From Paraburkholderia phenazinium (GTDB lineage Bacteria; Pseudomonadota; Gammaproteobacteria; Burkholderiales; Burkholderiaceae): 64,000 bases of DNA. The DNA is taken from contig NZ_FSRU01000001.1 of assembly GCF_900142845.1 (NCBI RefSeq), forward strand, positions 3,844,001 through 3,908,000. The letters are read 5' to 3'. The position numbers were made by a program, and so were the translations under genes. Shown here piece after piece: positions 8,479 through 18,071 of the stretch. The notes under the pieces were generated by a model. That model ran no database searches and was not told the DNA's origin. It saw only the letters and a program-made list of their open reading frames with translations. The first letter of the stretch is position 1. Every line of letters starts with the position of its first letter.

Positions 8479-9666
8479 TTAGCGGACGGAGACATGCTGG
8501 CCATCCTCGAGCGAGTCGGGCGGATTGAGTACCAGACGGTCCGTGGCATTCACACCCTGGGTAATCTGCAGCGTGGTGCCGTAGTCTTCTCCGACCGTCA
8601 CGGGTTTCAGATGAACCTGACCATTGGGATCAATCACCGCCACGCGCAGGCCTTCGGCGCGGAACAGCAACGTATTGGCCGGGATCACAACTGCATCGCT
8701 CGACGGCAGATCCAGTTGCACGTCGGCGTACGCGCCAGGCTTCAGCACGCCGTCCGGGTTGGGCAGATCGACCTCGATCTGCATCGAGCGAGTCACGGTA
8801 TCGATCGCGTCGGCGGTACGCACAACGGTGCCGTAGAAGTTCTTGCCGGGAAGTTCGTTGAGCGTGACGCGCACCCTATCGCCGTTCTTGACCCGCTGCG
8901 AATAGGCCTCGGGCACGTACACATAGGTTTTCAGCACGTCCGTTTTGGCCAGCATGAACAGTTCCTTGCCTGCCCCTTCTGAGCCTGCGTCGACCAATGC
9001 CCCTATGTCGATGTTGCGTCGCGTGATCACGCCGGCGAACGGGGCCACGATGCTCTTGAAGCGCTCGAGCTCCTGGAGCCGGCCGACCTCCGCATTCGCA
9101 GCGTCGAGATCGGCCTGGCTTTGAGTGAGTGCGCTCTGCCGTTCGTCGAGCTCCTCCTGCGACACCGCGTCGTCCGAGCGCAACTTCTGCCAGCGCTTCG
9201 CCGAGATGCCCGCGAGATCGAGACGGGCCTTGACCTGCTCACGCGTGGCTTCGGCCGCACTCAGTTCCCGGTCGATCTCAGGCGTGTCCACGGTCGCCAG
9301 CAGATCCCCTTGCTTGACCGTATCGCCGATGTCCTTGTACCAATGCGCGATATACCCTGTGCTTCTGGCATAAATCGGCGATTCCGTCACGCCCATGAGT
9401 GTGCCCGGCAGCTTGACCGTCTGATCGGCGGGCCCGGCTTTGGGCTTGACCGCCGTCACGTATTGTTGCGCGCTCTCGCTAGCTGTCTTCTCGAGTGCAT
9501 TGGCGTGCGCCGAACGATCCCAGATTGCTCTCGCCCCTAGCACTGCAAACGCAATAACCACCATCACTGCAATTTTTGAGGCCCGCTTGACGGCCGTCGA
9601 ATCGGCCTTGCCTGATTCAGCATCACGACTGGATGCCGGTACAACAGAATCGTGGGAACTGGACAT
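8479..9666 (-). CDS. RND efflux periplasmic adaptor (HlyD/AcrA type)
   Basis: Membrane fusion protein of 395 residues linking the inner membrane pump to the outer membrane channel. A cytoplasmic tail of about 30 residues precedes one membrane segment (IAVMVVIAFAVLG), then a lipoyl/barrel-sandwich domain (YARSTGYIAHWYKDIGDTVK), a long coiled-coil hairpin (about 125-195), the second lipoyl half (FKSIVAPFAGVITRRNID), and beta-barrel and membrane-proximal domains. The ATG at 9666 is two bases after the pump gene stop; longer starts fall inside the pump gene. The uncleaved anchor, rather than a lipobox, is the AcrA variant with a transmembrane helix. Confidence 0.92.
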   Translation of the reverse strand: MSSSHDSVVPASSRDAESGKADSTAVKRASKIAVMVVIAFAVLGARAIWDRSAHANALEKTASESAQQYVTAVKPKAGPADQTVKLPGTLMGVTESPIYARSTGYIAHWYKDIGDTVKQGDLLATVDTPEIDRELSAAEATREQVKARLDLAGISAKRWQKLRSDDAVSQEELDERQSALTQSQADLDAANAEVGRLQELERFKSIVAPFAGVITRRNIDIGALVDAGSEGAGKELFMLAKTDVLKTYVYVPEAYSQRVKNGDRVRVTLNELPGKNFYGTVVRTADAIDTVTRSMQIEVDLPNPDGVLKPGAYADVQLDLPSSDAVVIPANTLLFRAEGLRVAVIDPNGQVHLKPVTVGEDYGTTLQITQGVNATDRLVLNPPDSLEDGQHVSVR

Positions 9667-9668
9667 GG

Positions 9669-12600
9669 TTATTCTCCAAGCGCCGGAGCTTCGGCAATGT
9701 GTTGAGGACGCTTCCTGTGCAGGAGCGCAAAGACAGAAGGAACGAATAGCAGGGTCGAGAACGTCGCGAACAGCAGGCCGCCAATCACGGCACGTCCCAG
9801 AGGTGCGTTCTGCTCGCCACCATCGCCCATCCCGAGCGCCATCGGAATCATCCCGATGATCATGGCAAGCGCGGTCATCAGAACCGGGCGAATCCGCGTT
9901 GCACCCGCTTCGTATGCGGCCGTCAGCGCATCGCAACCTGCAGCCATGCGTTCGCGTGCAAACGAGACGAGCAGGATGCTGTTGGCGGTCGCCACCCCCA
10001 TGGTCATGATGGCTCCCATCAATGCGGGGACGCTCAGCGTGGTCTCAGTGAAGAACAGCATCCATGCGATACCGGCCAGTGCAGCGGGCAGCGCGGTAAT
10101 GATGATGAAGGCGTCGACCCAGGTCTGAAAGTTGATCACGATGAGCAGATAGACGAGCAGGATCGCCATGACCAGTCCCACGCCAAGCGCGAGGAACGAC
10201 GAGTTCATGGTCTGCACCTGGCCACGCAGCGTGACCCGGGCGCCGCGCGGCAACGTGGGCTGAACCTGTTTGATCAATGTCTGGATCTGGCCGCTGACTG
10301 AGCCCAGATCCCGTCCGTCGACGTCCGCGTAGATGTCGACTGTCGGCATGATGTTGTAATGCGTCACGACGGCAGGCTGGATCTCCGGCTTGACCTGCAC
10401 CAGATTGCCGAGCAATTGGGACGGATACCCCGAGCCGACGTGCGCCACCGGTGTGCGCAGCAGGTCATCCAGCGTGTTGATGCGATATTGCGGCGACTGC
10501 ACGGCGACGTTGTAGACCACCCCGTTCTTGCTCAACCAGAACGACGGCGAGGTCTGGAAGCTGCCGCTGAGGGAATCGAGCATGTTCTCGGCGACGTCGG
10601 TCGCGTTGAGTCCGACCTGCTGGATTTCGGTGCGGTTCATGCGCAAGCCGAGACCGGGGTTGTTGTCCAGCTGATAGACGTGAACGTCGACCGCCCCGGG
10701 AATCTTGCGCATCTGATAGGACAGGTTATTGGCAATACTGCGCAATTTCTCCGGGTCGTTGCCGGCAAACTGAACGTCGATTGCTGCAGGCGAGCCGAAG
10801 TTGAGAATCTGCGTCACCATGTCGGCCGGCTGAAAGAAGAACTCGGCGCCGGGATACTTTTTGGCCAGCTCGGTCCGCAAGGTTCGAACGTAGTCGCGCG
10901 TGTTGCCGTGTTTGCCTTCTTTCAGGGCAATCAGAATTTCAGCATCCGAATTGCCGATCGTGCCACCGTTGCTGTATGCCAGATTGATCCCGCTGACCGG
11001 CAAGCCGATGTTGTCCAGGATCGTGTCGAGATCGCCGGCGGGAATAACCTGACGGATGGTCCCTTCGACTTCGTCAGCAAGCCTGGCTGTCTCCTCGATA
11101 CGCATGCCCGTGGGACCGCGCATGTGCAAGCGGATCTGACCGGAGTCGACGCTCGGGAAAAAATCGCGCCCCAAGGTCAGGAACAGCCCACAAGAGGCGA
11201 TACAGATACCGAGGAAGATCGAGACAAAAAGCGTACGGTTGGACAACACCACCTCAAGCACCTCGACATAACCGGCACGCAGGCGCTCGAAGCCCGCTTC
11301 GAAGCGGCCCTGCACCCGGTGGAACAGGTTAGGCGTGGGATTGGCGGCGTGGTGCGATACGTTGGCCATCAGATACTTGACCAGCGTCGGCACGAGCGTT
11401 CGTGAGAGCACGTAGGAGGCGATCATCGCGAACACGACTGCCTCGGCCAGCGGCACGAAGAGGAACTTCGCGACGCCGCTCAGAAAGAACATCGGCACGA
11501 AAACGATACAGATACACAGTGTCGAAACAAGCGCCGGTACCGCGATCTCGCCCGCACCCGTCAGGATGGCGTCTTCGAGCGGTGTGCCGAGATGCAGGTG
11601 ACGCTCGATGTTTTCGATCGTCACGGTCGCATCGTCGACGAGAATACCCACCGCCAGCGCCAGGCCGCCGAGCGTCATCAGGTTGATGGTCTGTCCACAG
11701 ATGCTGAGCATGATGATGGACGACAGTATCGACAATGGAATCGACACGGCAATGATGACCGTGCTGCGCCAACTCCCGAGGAACATCAGGATCATGGCGG
11801 CGGTCAGCGCGGCGGCAATCGCCGCTTCGCGGATCACGCCTGTAATCGCACTTTTGACGAACACGGACTGGTCGAAGAGCGGCGTGATGCGCAGATCCTT
11901 CGGCAGGGAAGCGGCCGCCAACGGCAACATCTTTCTGAGGTCGCTGACGATCTGCAGTGTCGACGAACCGCCATTCTTCAGGATCGGCTGAAGCACGCCG
12001 CGGTGTCCATCCTGGCGAACCACGCTGGTTTGCGGCGAGAAGCCGTCCCGTACGTGAGCCACTTCGCTGAGGTAAGTGGTCGAGCCGTTCTTCGTGCTAA
12101 CCGGAATGGCGTTCAACTCGGAAATGGCCTCGGGCGCCCCATTCACGTCAACCTGGTATTCGGTGGCGCCGAGCTTCGCCGTTCCCGACGGCAGGATCAG
12201 GTTCTGTGCAGTCACGGCGTTCACGACGTCGGTCGGTGTCATGCCCTTCGCCAGCAAGGCCTGCGTATCGAGGTCGACCGCGATGACGCGCGATTTCCCA
12301 CCATATGGATACGGGACCGCCGTTCCAGGAATGGTCACGAGCTGAGGCCGCAGGAAGTTCATCCCGAGGTCGTTCAACTGCTGTTCCGACAGCGTGTCGC
12401 TGGACAAGCCCAACTGGATGATCGGTACGCTCGACGCCGAATATTTGATGACGAGCGGCGCGGTAATGCCGGGCGGCAATACGCGCAGCGTCTGCTGCAC
12501 ATTGGCGACAGCCTGAGCCACGGCCATTGGTACGCTGGCGCCAGGGCGCAGATAAAGCTTGATCACGCCCACGCCGGCGAGCGACGACGACTCGATGTGG

Positions 12601-12836
12601 TCGATGTCGTTGACCGTGGTGGTGAGGCTGCGCTCACTGACGGTCACGATTCGCTGCGCCATATCGGTCGCATCGAGTCCGTTGTAACTCCAGATGATGC
12701 TGACAACAGGTATGTCGATTTCCGGAAAAATATCCGTAGGCATCCGCAGCAGCACGAATGGTGTAGCTAACAGAATGAGGATGGCCGCGACGATAAATGT
12801 CAGCGGCCTCCGTAGTGCGATATTGACGATCCACAT
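9669..12836 (-). CDS. RND multidrug efflux permease (HAE1 family)
   Basis: Inner membrane proton-driven drug exporter of 1055 residues, the size normal for the family. TM1 begins at RRPLTFIVAAILILLATPFVL; the large periplasmic porter domains follow (about 40-330 and 570-860). TM4 carries the proton-relay pair Asp-Asp in AVGILVDDATVTIEN, the mark of HAE1 (drug) rather than heavy-metal pumps. First gene of the pump-adaptor-channel operon transcribed to the left. No dedicated TetR or two-component regulator is adjacent; the divergent neighbour is a flavoprotein gene. Substrate spectrum cannot be read from sequence. Confidence 0.93.
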   Translation of the reverse strand: MWIVNIALRRPLTFIVAAILILLATPFVLLRMPTDIFPEIDIPVVSIIWSYNGLDATDMAQRIVTVSERSLTTTVNDIDHIESSSLAGVGVIKLYLRPGASVPMAVAQAVANVQQTLRVLPPGITAPLVIKYSASSVPIIQLGLSSDTLSEQQLNDLGMNFLRPQLVTIPGTAVPYPYGGKSRVIAVDLDTQALLAKGMTPTDVVNAVTAQNLILPSGTAKLGATEYQVDVNGAPEAISELNAIPVSTKNGSTTYLSEVAHVRDGFSPQTSVVRQDGHRGVLQPILKNGGSSTLQIVSDLRKMLPLAAASLPKDLRITPLFDQSVFVKSAITGVIREAAIAAALTAAMILMFLGSWRSTVIIAVSIPLSILSSIIMLSICGQTINLMTLGGLALAVGILVDDATVTIENIERHLHLGTPLEDAILTGAGEIAVPALVSTLCICIVFVPMFFLSGVAKFLFVPLAEAVVFAMIASYVLSRTLVPTLVKYLMANVSHHAANPTPNLFHRVQGRFEAGFERLRAGYVEVLEVVLSNRTLFVSIFLGICIASCGLFLTLGRDFFPSVDSGQIRLHMRGPTGMRIEETARLADEVEGTIRQVIPAGDLDTILDNIGLPVSGINLAYSNGGTIGNSDAEILIALKEGKHGNTRDYVRTLRTELAKKYPGAEFFFQPADMVTQILNFGSPAAIDVQFAGNDPEKLRSIANNLSYQMRKIPGAVDVHVYQLDNNPGLGLRMNRTEIQQVGLNATDVAENMLDSLSGSFQTSPSFWLSKNGVVYNVAVQSPQYRINTLDDLLRTPVAHVGSGYPSQLLGNLVQVKPEIQPAVVTHYNIMPTVDIYADVDGRDLGSVSGQIQTLIKQVQPTLPRGARVTLRGQVQTMNSSFLALGVGLVMAILLVYLLIVINFQTWVDAFIIITALPAALAGIAWMLFFTETTLSVPALMGAIMTMGVATANSILLVSFARERMAAGCDALTAAYEAGATRIRPVLMTALAMIIGMIPMALGMGDGGEQNAPLGRAVIGGLLFATFSTLLFVPSVFALLHRKRPQHIAEAPALGE

Positions 12837-13322
12837 GGCATCCGGTCACTTGAAAAGAGGTTGAATCAGCGACCGGAGTGTATTTGGCGTACCAGGAGGC
12901 GTTCGGACAAACACTTCTGTATCTCGGCCACGCAGGCGCGTCGACGTCGCGCCTGGAACGCGCCGCCCCCGGCAAAAGCCCATGTTCAGGCACTCTTACG
13001 GCAAACCCACTGATAGTTATCCGAAGCGACAACAATCACTTTCCGTCCGGAGCATGTGTGGCGACAGGCCAGCCCCTTTAGACTCGCGCTGCTGTTGACG
13101 TGGTCTCTTCGACCGTGGATGGATAACCAGGCAGGTGGCGATGAAACGAAGGTTCAAAGATGCGGAGTCCGGGCGCAGACGCGCAGCGGGACCCTACGCG
13201 ATGGTCGATCAGGTCGATCCGCTCACGCCGGCAAACCGCGCGATTCTATGGACCGCAAACGGAGATATCATAGCCACTCTGAATGCAGCAGTTTCACCAC
13301 AAGCATCACTTCGGAAACCGCC
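12837..13322. other. Divergent intergenic region between RND pump and flavoprotein
   Basis: This 486-base spacer separates two divergent genes and must carry both promoters. Short frames inside it overlap each other and lack family resemblance or ribosome binding sites, so I do not call a gene. A short inverted match (CCGGTC at 12842 and GACCGG at 12871) just upstream of the pump start could be a regulator site. I see no clear consensus promoter. Confidence 0.4.
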
Positions 13323-14996
13323 ATGGGCAAAGATACTTCAGGCAATCCCCACGATCTGTCGTCAGGTGGCAGCCGCTACCATCAGGTGTATCCCACGCTC
13401 GGCGAGAAGCAACTGGCGATCCTGGAAGGATACGGCGAGCGGCGCAAGCTGAAGGCCAACGACATCCTCTATTCCGAAGGCGACCGCCACACCGGCATGT
13501 TCGCCATTCTCTCCGGCACGATCGAGGCGATCCGGGCGTCGGTTCAGGGCCCCCAATTGCTGGGCACCCACGGGCCCGGCAGTTTCACCGGCGAGGTCGC
13601 CACGCTCGCCGGCCGGGCTGCGGTCGCAACGACACGCGCCCTCACCGACTGCGAGGTCATCGTCATCGACGAGGAATCGCTCCGCGCGCTCGTGATCGCC
13701 GAAGCCGAACTCAGCGAAACGATCATGCGCGCCTATATCCTGCGCCGGGTCGCTTTCATCCAGGGTCAACATGTGAGCATGGTGGTGATTGGAAGTACGT
13801 CCTCGGGCGCTACGCTACGCCTGCGTCACTTCCTCAGCCGCAACGCGCAGCCCTCGGCCTACTTCGATATCGTCCAACACCCCGAGGCCAAAGACCTCCT
13901 GACGCACTACGGCGCAACGGAAGCCGACATTCCAGTGGTGATCACCTTGCAAGGGGCCGTGCTGAAGCAACCCGGCCACCGAGCCGTCGCGGATGCAATC
14001 GGCCTGAGTCCGGACCGGCTCAATGGCGAGCACTTCGACCTCGTGGTGGTGGGCGCAGGACCCGCGGGACTCGCGGCCGCAGTGTATGCGGCCTCGGAAG
14101 GATTGAAGGTGGCGGTACTGGACGCCAAAGCGCCGGGAGGCCAGGCCGGCACCAGTTCGAAGATCGAGAATTACTTTGGTTTTCCGACCGGCATCTCGGG
14201 GCAGGCGTTGGCTGGCCGCGGCCTGTCGCAATGCCGCAAGTTCGGCGCCGAAGTCGGCGTGCCGATTGAAGCGCTGACCATCGACTGTACGGATTCTCAA
14301 TCGTTTCACATTGGCCTCAGTCAGGATGAGTCCGTTTACGCCCGTGCGGTCGTGATTGCCACGGGTGCGCGCTATCGAAAGCCGAACCTTGCGCGTCTTG
14401 AGCATTTCGAGGGCCGCGGCGTCTACTACAGCGCGACCTTCATGGAGGGCGCATTCTGCAGCAACGAAGAGTTGATCGTAGTGGGCGGCGGCAACTCGGC
14501 GGGACAGGCTGCGGTATTTCTCGCGAGGTTCGCGCGTCATGTCCACGTCGTGATTCGCGGCGACGGACTCAGCGCCAGCATGTCGGCTTATCTGATCAGA
14601 CGAATCAATGCGGCAGCCAATATCACGCTGCATACGAAGACACAGGTCGTCGAGCTATGCGGCGAATCGAAACTTGAGGCGATACGTTGGGACCGGCAAG
14701 GGCAGATCGAACAAAAGCCTATTCGGCACGTGTTTCTCTTTCTCGGGGCCGAGCCCAACACCCGTTGGCTTGGCGATTGTGTGGTGCTCGACAAGGACGG
14801 TTTTGTGCTGACAGGTGCCGATACCGGCGATGCGTGGACTGCGGAGCGGCCGCCGCACGATCTCGAGACGAGCCGGCCCGGCATCTTTTCAGCCGGCGAT
14901 GCGCGCAGCGGCTCCGTCAAGCGCGTGGCGGCGGCGGTCGGCGAGGGGGCGGCGGCCATTCAGGCGGTACATCAGTATCTCGCTCGCGGCGGGTAA
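13323..14996 (+). CDS. Cyclic-nucleotide-binding domain/thioredoxin-reductase-like flavoprotein
   Basis: Three-part protein of 557 residues. Residues about 20-140 form a Crp-type cNMP-binding fold (ILYSEGDRHTGMFAILSG, GPGSFTGEVATLAGR). About 155-230 resembles a thioredoxin/glutaredoxin-like domain but without its cysteines (IGSTSSGATLRLRHFL). From about 238 a pyridine nucleotide-disulfide reductase fold follows, with FAD motif VVGAGPAGLAAAVYA and NAD(P) motif VVGGGNSAGQAA. The CxxC of true thioredoxin reductases is missing; VYYSATFMEGAFC stands in its place, so electrons cannot leave through the usual disulfide. The ATG at 13323 begins just before the cNMP fold; the upstream extension is not conserved-looking. 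It may sense a ligand and control the redox part (inference). Confidence 0.88.
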   Translation: MGKDTSGNPHDLSSGGSRYHQVYPTLGEKQLAILEGYGERRKLKANDILYSEGDRHTGMFAILSGTIEAIRASVQGPQLLGTHGPGSFTGEVATLAGRAAVATTRALTDCEVIVIDEESLRALVIAEAELSETIMRAYILRRVAFIQGQHVSMVVIGSTSSGATLRLRHFLSRNAQPSAYFDIVQHPEAKDLLTHYGATEADIPVVITLQGAVLKQPGHRAVADAIGLSPDRLNGEHFDLVVVGAGPAGLAAAVYAASEGLKVAVLDAKAPGGQAGTSSKIENYFGFPTGISGQALAGRGLSQCRKFGAEVGVPIEALTIDCTDSQSFHIGLSQDESVYARAVVIATGARYRKPNLARLEHFEGRGVYYSATFMEGAFCSNEELIVVGGGNSAGQAAVFLARFARHVHVVIRGDGLSASMSAYLIRRINAAANITLHTKTQVVELCGESKLEAIRWDRQGQIEQKPIRHVFLFLGAEPNTRWLGDCVVLDKDGFVLTGADTGDAWTAERPPHDLETSRPGIFSAGDARSGSVKRVAAAVGEGAAAIQAVHQYLARGG

Positions 14997-15094
14997 GATC
15001 CGTCGGCGTTGTTTCGCTTGCCATGCGCCTGCCGCGTTGCACCGTGTCTTCACAACCGCCGCTAACCCGGCTCATCCCTTACTGACACCAACTC

Positions 15095-15715
15095 ATGCTA
15101 TCGACCTCCAGCGCTGCATTGTTGACGTTAGGTATTGTGATCCTGCTGATCATGCCAGGGCCCACCAACACCTTGTTCGCGACTGCCGGCCTGCAGCGCG
15201 GCGTGCGGCGCTCGGCTCATCTGATTGGCGCCGAATTTGCCGGCTACTTCGTGTCGATTACCGTGCTGGGATGCTTTCTCTCGCATGCGGCGACATCGCT
15301 CACCTGGATACCCGCGCTATTGCGCATTGCAAGCAGTCTGTACCTGGCAGTCCTCGCGGTTCGGATGTGGCAAACCGCGAGCGAGTTTCCTGCGTCCACG
15401 CAAAAGGCGATCGGCCTGCGCACGCTGTTCGTCGCCACGCTGCTCAATCCGAAAGCCATCCTGTTCGCCGGCACGATCTTTCCCGCGATTGCGTTCGAGC
15501 GTTTGCCCGCTTATCTTGAGGCGATGGGCATCTTTACCGCCGCACTGATCCCAACCGGGCTGGCATGGATCGCCTTTGGCGCGGCGCTCGGCAGCGGCCG
15601 GCTGATGCGGATCAGTCCGGTCCACCTGCAGCGCTGTGCGTCGATCATTCTGGCTGCCTTTTCGCTGTCGCTGGCGTGGACGGTGTTGCGCCAGGTGGGT
15701 CAATTCCGCGTATAG
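15095..15715 (+). CDS. LysE/RhtB-family amino acid exporter
   Basis: Inner membrane exporter of 206 residues with about six hydrophobic segments. The family signature PGPTNTLFATAGLQRG (21-36) and the NPKAILFAGTIFPA motif in the middle are both typical of LysE/RhtB proteins that export amino acids such as threonine, homoserine or lysine. It begins 98 bases after the flavoprotein gene on the same strand and converges with the lactonase gene. Not clearly part of a pathway; substrate cannot be read from sequence. Confidence 0.87.
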   Translation: MLSTSSAALLTLGIVILLIMPGPTNTLFATAGLQRGVRRSAHLIGAEFAGYFVSITVLGCFLSHAATSLTWIPALLRIASSLYLAVLAVRMWQTASEFPASTQKAIGLRTLFVATLLNPKAILFAGTIFPAIAFERLPAYLEAMGIFTAALIPTGLAWIAFGAALGSGRLMRISPVHLQRCASIILAAFSLSLAWTVLRQVGQFRV

Positions 15716-15740
15716 CGTACGCACCGGCAATCGCAACGCC

Positions 15741-16922
15741 TCACTTCACAAAAGCGACGCTGACCGCGGTCGGTATGTCGGCCGCCTCGCCACTGTCCGC
15801 CACCATGCCCGATTCAGGATCGATACTGAATGCGTTGACTGTCCCGCTCTGCTGGTTCGCGACCAGCAGCCATCTGCCCGACGGATCGATGGCAAATCCC
15901 CACGGCTTCACACCGCCTGCAGACGTTCGCTGAACCAGAGACAGCTCACCCGAATCGGGGCTAATGCGATACACCACGAGTGCATTTTGTCCGCGATTTT
16001 CCACATAAACAAAACGTCCATCACGACTGAGCGCCAATTCGGCACCGCTCCTCACACCCTGAAACTCTTCGGTGCTGGTCGGCACGGATTGCACTAACGT
16101 CAAATGCCCTTCCGAGGCATCCCAGTGCAGGACCATGATCTCCGCGCTCAGTTCGGTCAGCACATACGCGAACTGGCCGTTCCGACCAAATGCGATACGA
16201 CGAGGGCCGCTGCCGGGCGGCGTAACGAAGGACTGCGGATTGACCTCGTTGCCCGCTGTCACCGCGTGACTTGCGCGGTCAAAGCCATATACGAACACGC
16301 GGTCAGCACCCAGATCGGGGACGAGTGCGTATTGACCTGAGGGATCGATCACAGCGCTGTGCGCATGGGCACTTGCCTGCCGCCGGTTCGGTCCGGAACC
16401 GGTCTCCTGAATCGTGGAGACGAGTGAACCCAGACTGCCGTCGCGATTGACTGCGATGCTCGATACGGAGCCACTGGCGTAGTTGGCGTCGAGCAAGGTC
16501 ATCGAGGGGATGTCCCAGCCCAGGTACGTGCTGCCGGCGCCGCCCGTGGCGACCGCGTTCACCTTGGTCAGCGAACCGGTCTCGCGATCCACGGCATAAG
16601 CCGTGACGCTTCCTTCGTGGGTGTTGTCGTCGTCGACCGCATAAAGCATCGGCAAATGCGGATGCGCGGCCACCCATGTGGATTTCGGCCCCTCCGCAAC
16701 AGCGCCGATCGCCGTCAGTTTGCCGGTGGATGTGTCGAGGCGCAGCGCGTCGATCTGACCTTTCTGCGTCCCCACGTAGACCAGTTCCATTTGTGCACTT
16801 TCCGGCGGCGTCGCGGCATTGCCGCGCGCGCTGTGCATACCGGCCAGCAACGTAAGCAGGCTGGCTGCCGCCATCGCTCCGTACCGCGTCAATGCATTTC
16901 TCTGGAGGGGCAGCTGTGTCAT
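15741..16922 (-). CDS. Secreted lactonase of the 6-phosphogluconolactonase/carboxymuconate cyclase propeller family
   Basis: Seven-bladed beta-propeller protein of 393 residues with an export signal (positive start, hydrophobic AAASLLTLLAGMHSARGNA, cleavage near residue 45). Repeated blade motifs such as LVYVGTQKGQIDALRLD, DDDNTHEGSVTAYAVD and GRFVYVENRGQNALVVYRI mark the lactonase family that includes Pgl and muconate-cyclising relatives. I chose the ATG at 16922 since it gives a full signal peptide and lies about 70 bases below a strong candidate promoter. That promoter shares its activator box with the porin, channel and catabolic operon promoters, which points to a periplasmic lactone or cyclic intermediate of that pathway (inference) and away from glucose metabolism. 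Confidence 0.83.
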   Translation of the reverse strand: MTQLPLQRNALTRYGAMAAASLLTLLAGMHSARGNAATPPESAQMELVYVGTQKGQIDALRLDTSTGKLTAIGAVAEGPKSTWVAAHPHLPMLYAVDDDNTHEGSVTAYAVDRETGSLTKVNAVATGGAGSTYLGWDIPSMTLLDANYASGSVSSIAVNRDGSLGSLVSTIQETGSGPNRRQASAHAHSAVIDPSGQYALVPDLGADRVFVYGFDRASHAVTAGNEVNPQSFVTPPGSGPRRIAFGRNGQFAYVLTELSAEIMVLHWDASEGHLTLVQSVPTSTEEFQGVRSGAELALSRDGRFVYVENRGQNALVVYRISPDSGELSLVQRTSAGGVKPWGFAIDPSGRWLLVANQQSGTVNAFSIDPESGMVADSGEAADIPTAVSVAFVK

Positions 16923-16996
16923 TGTTGGTAGCTGTGCAATCTCGGCAAGGCGAGCGACACATTCAGCATGCGTGAGCGGGGTGAACGGGTTGGCTA

Positions 16997-17056
16997 AGGG
17001 TATTCGATTCACACGCGCGCGTCCCTGCACAAAAGTGGGATTCGCTGGTACTTTTT
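16997..17056 (-). promoter_or_regulatory. Promoter of lactonase gene with AraC-type activator box (copy A)
   Basis: Read on the minus strand: a 31-base box (17056-17026) abuts a -35-like GGGACG (17025-17020), then 17 bases, then -10-like TACCCT (17002-16997), placing the start of transcription about 70 bases before the lactonase ATG. The box contains AAAAAGTACCAG, CGAATC and TTTTGTGCA in fixed register with three other copies in this window. Direct half-sites GTRCC and GTGYA are 21 bases apart, the spacing AraC/XylS proteins use. Confidence 0.75.
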
Positions 17057-17153
17057 GAGCCGCTCCGTGAGGACACCGGTTCGCGACAGCGGCGTCATGC
17101 ACGCTTCGTCGCCACCCCCAATCCGCCTACTGTGACAGGACCTTGCGATGCGG

Positions 17154-18071
17154 CTATTGTCGCGCCGCGATGCGAAACTGGCTTGGCGCCTGGCCGACTT
17201 CTCGCCGGAAGAAACGCGTGAAGTACGCGGCATCCGCAAAGCCAAGCCCAAAGGCGATCTGCTCCACAGACATATCGCCGAAAATCAGGTTGCGCTTGGC
17301 CTCCGTGATAATGCGGGCGTGAATCATTTTCGTCGGGCTTTGCTCGGTGGCGGAGGCACAGGCCGCACGCAGTTGTACCAGAGACACCGCCATCATCGAC
17401 GCATAGTCCTGCAGCGGCAAATTCTCCCGGTAGTGTTCGTCAATCAGCTTGCGGAAGCGATCCACCTGGCGAATGTCGTTGCGTGTTGCGGCTTCGTTGC
17501 CGGCCTGGTCCAAATGCGCTTCGCGAACCAGCATGAGCAGAAGACTGGTGAGGAGCGCTTCCGTGCCCACCACGTGGCCCACGGCGTCGGACTCCACCTC
17601 GTGCTTAAGGCTTTTGATGAGGTTGCCGAACTCGATGCCTGCCTCGGCGGAATAGGCCAGGGAAATCATCCGGGGCAACGCCCAGAGCGCGATGAATTCA
17701 TGCAGCTTGGCGTTCACCTGGGTCAGATAGGCGACCTCGATCGTGACGACCCATCTGTCGGCATCAAGCTCGTAATCAAGACCGTGCACGCACTCGGTCG
17801 GCAACAGCAAGGCGCAAGGGCCCTCGAACGGCACGCTGCTACCCTCGAGATTCATGACGCCGCGCCCGCTGCGGACAAAGATCACCTGGCCATAGGCGGG
17901 ATGCGCATGAGGCTCGGTGCGCCAGCGGCCCCGGTCGGTGACATGCCCGACATGCACAAACCAGTGTTCCGCTTCAGGGCGCTCAACGTACAGGCGGACC
18001 TTGGGAACGGTGGCCTGCTTCGCTTTAGGAATCGATTTGGGCTGGTACTTTGCCACGGCACTGTGTGTCAT
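17154..18071 (-). CDS. AraC-family transcriptional regulator
   Basis: Regulator of 305 residues: an N-terminal cupin-like ligand domain (about 25-150, with HAHPAYGQVIFVRSGRGVMN) and a C-terminal double helix-turn-helix (about 205-300; LPLQDYASMMAVSLVQLRAACA and MSVEQIAFGLGFADAAYFTRFFRREVGQAPSQFR). The layout resembles PobR-type aromatic acid regulators. The ATG at 18071 has GGAGACTTT upstream. It lies between the lactonase and porin genes, both of which carry the shared activator box, and is the only intact AraC-type gene in the window, so it is the best candidate for the factor that binds the four boxes. No box precedes its own gene. Confidence 0.9.
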   Translation of the reverse strand: MTHSAVAKYQPKSIPKAKQATVPKVRLYVERPEAEHWFVHVGHVTDRGRWRTEPHAHPAYGQVIFVRSGRGVMNLEGSSVPFEGPCALLLPTECVHGLDYELDADRWVVTIEVAYLTQVNAKLHEFIALWALPRMISLAYSAEAGIEFGNLIKSLKHEVESDAVGHVVGTEALLTSLLLMLVREAHLDQAGNEAATRNDIRQVDRFRKLIDEHYRENLPLQDYASMMAVSLVQLRAACASATEQSPTKMIHARIITEAKRNLIFGDMSVEQIAFGLGFADAAYFTRFFRREVGQAPSQFRIAARQ

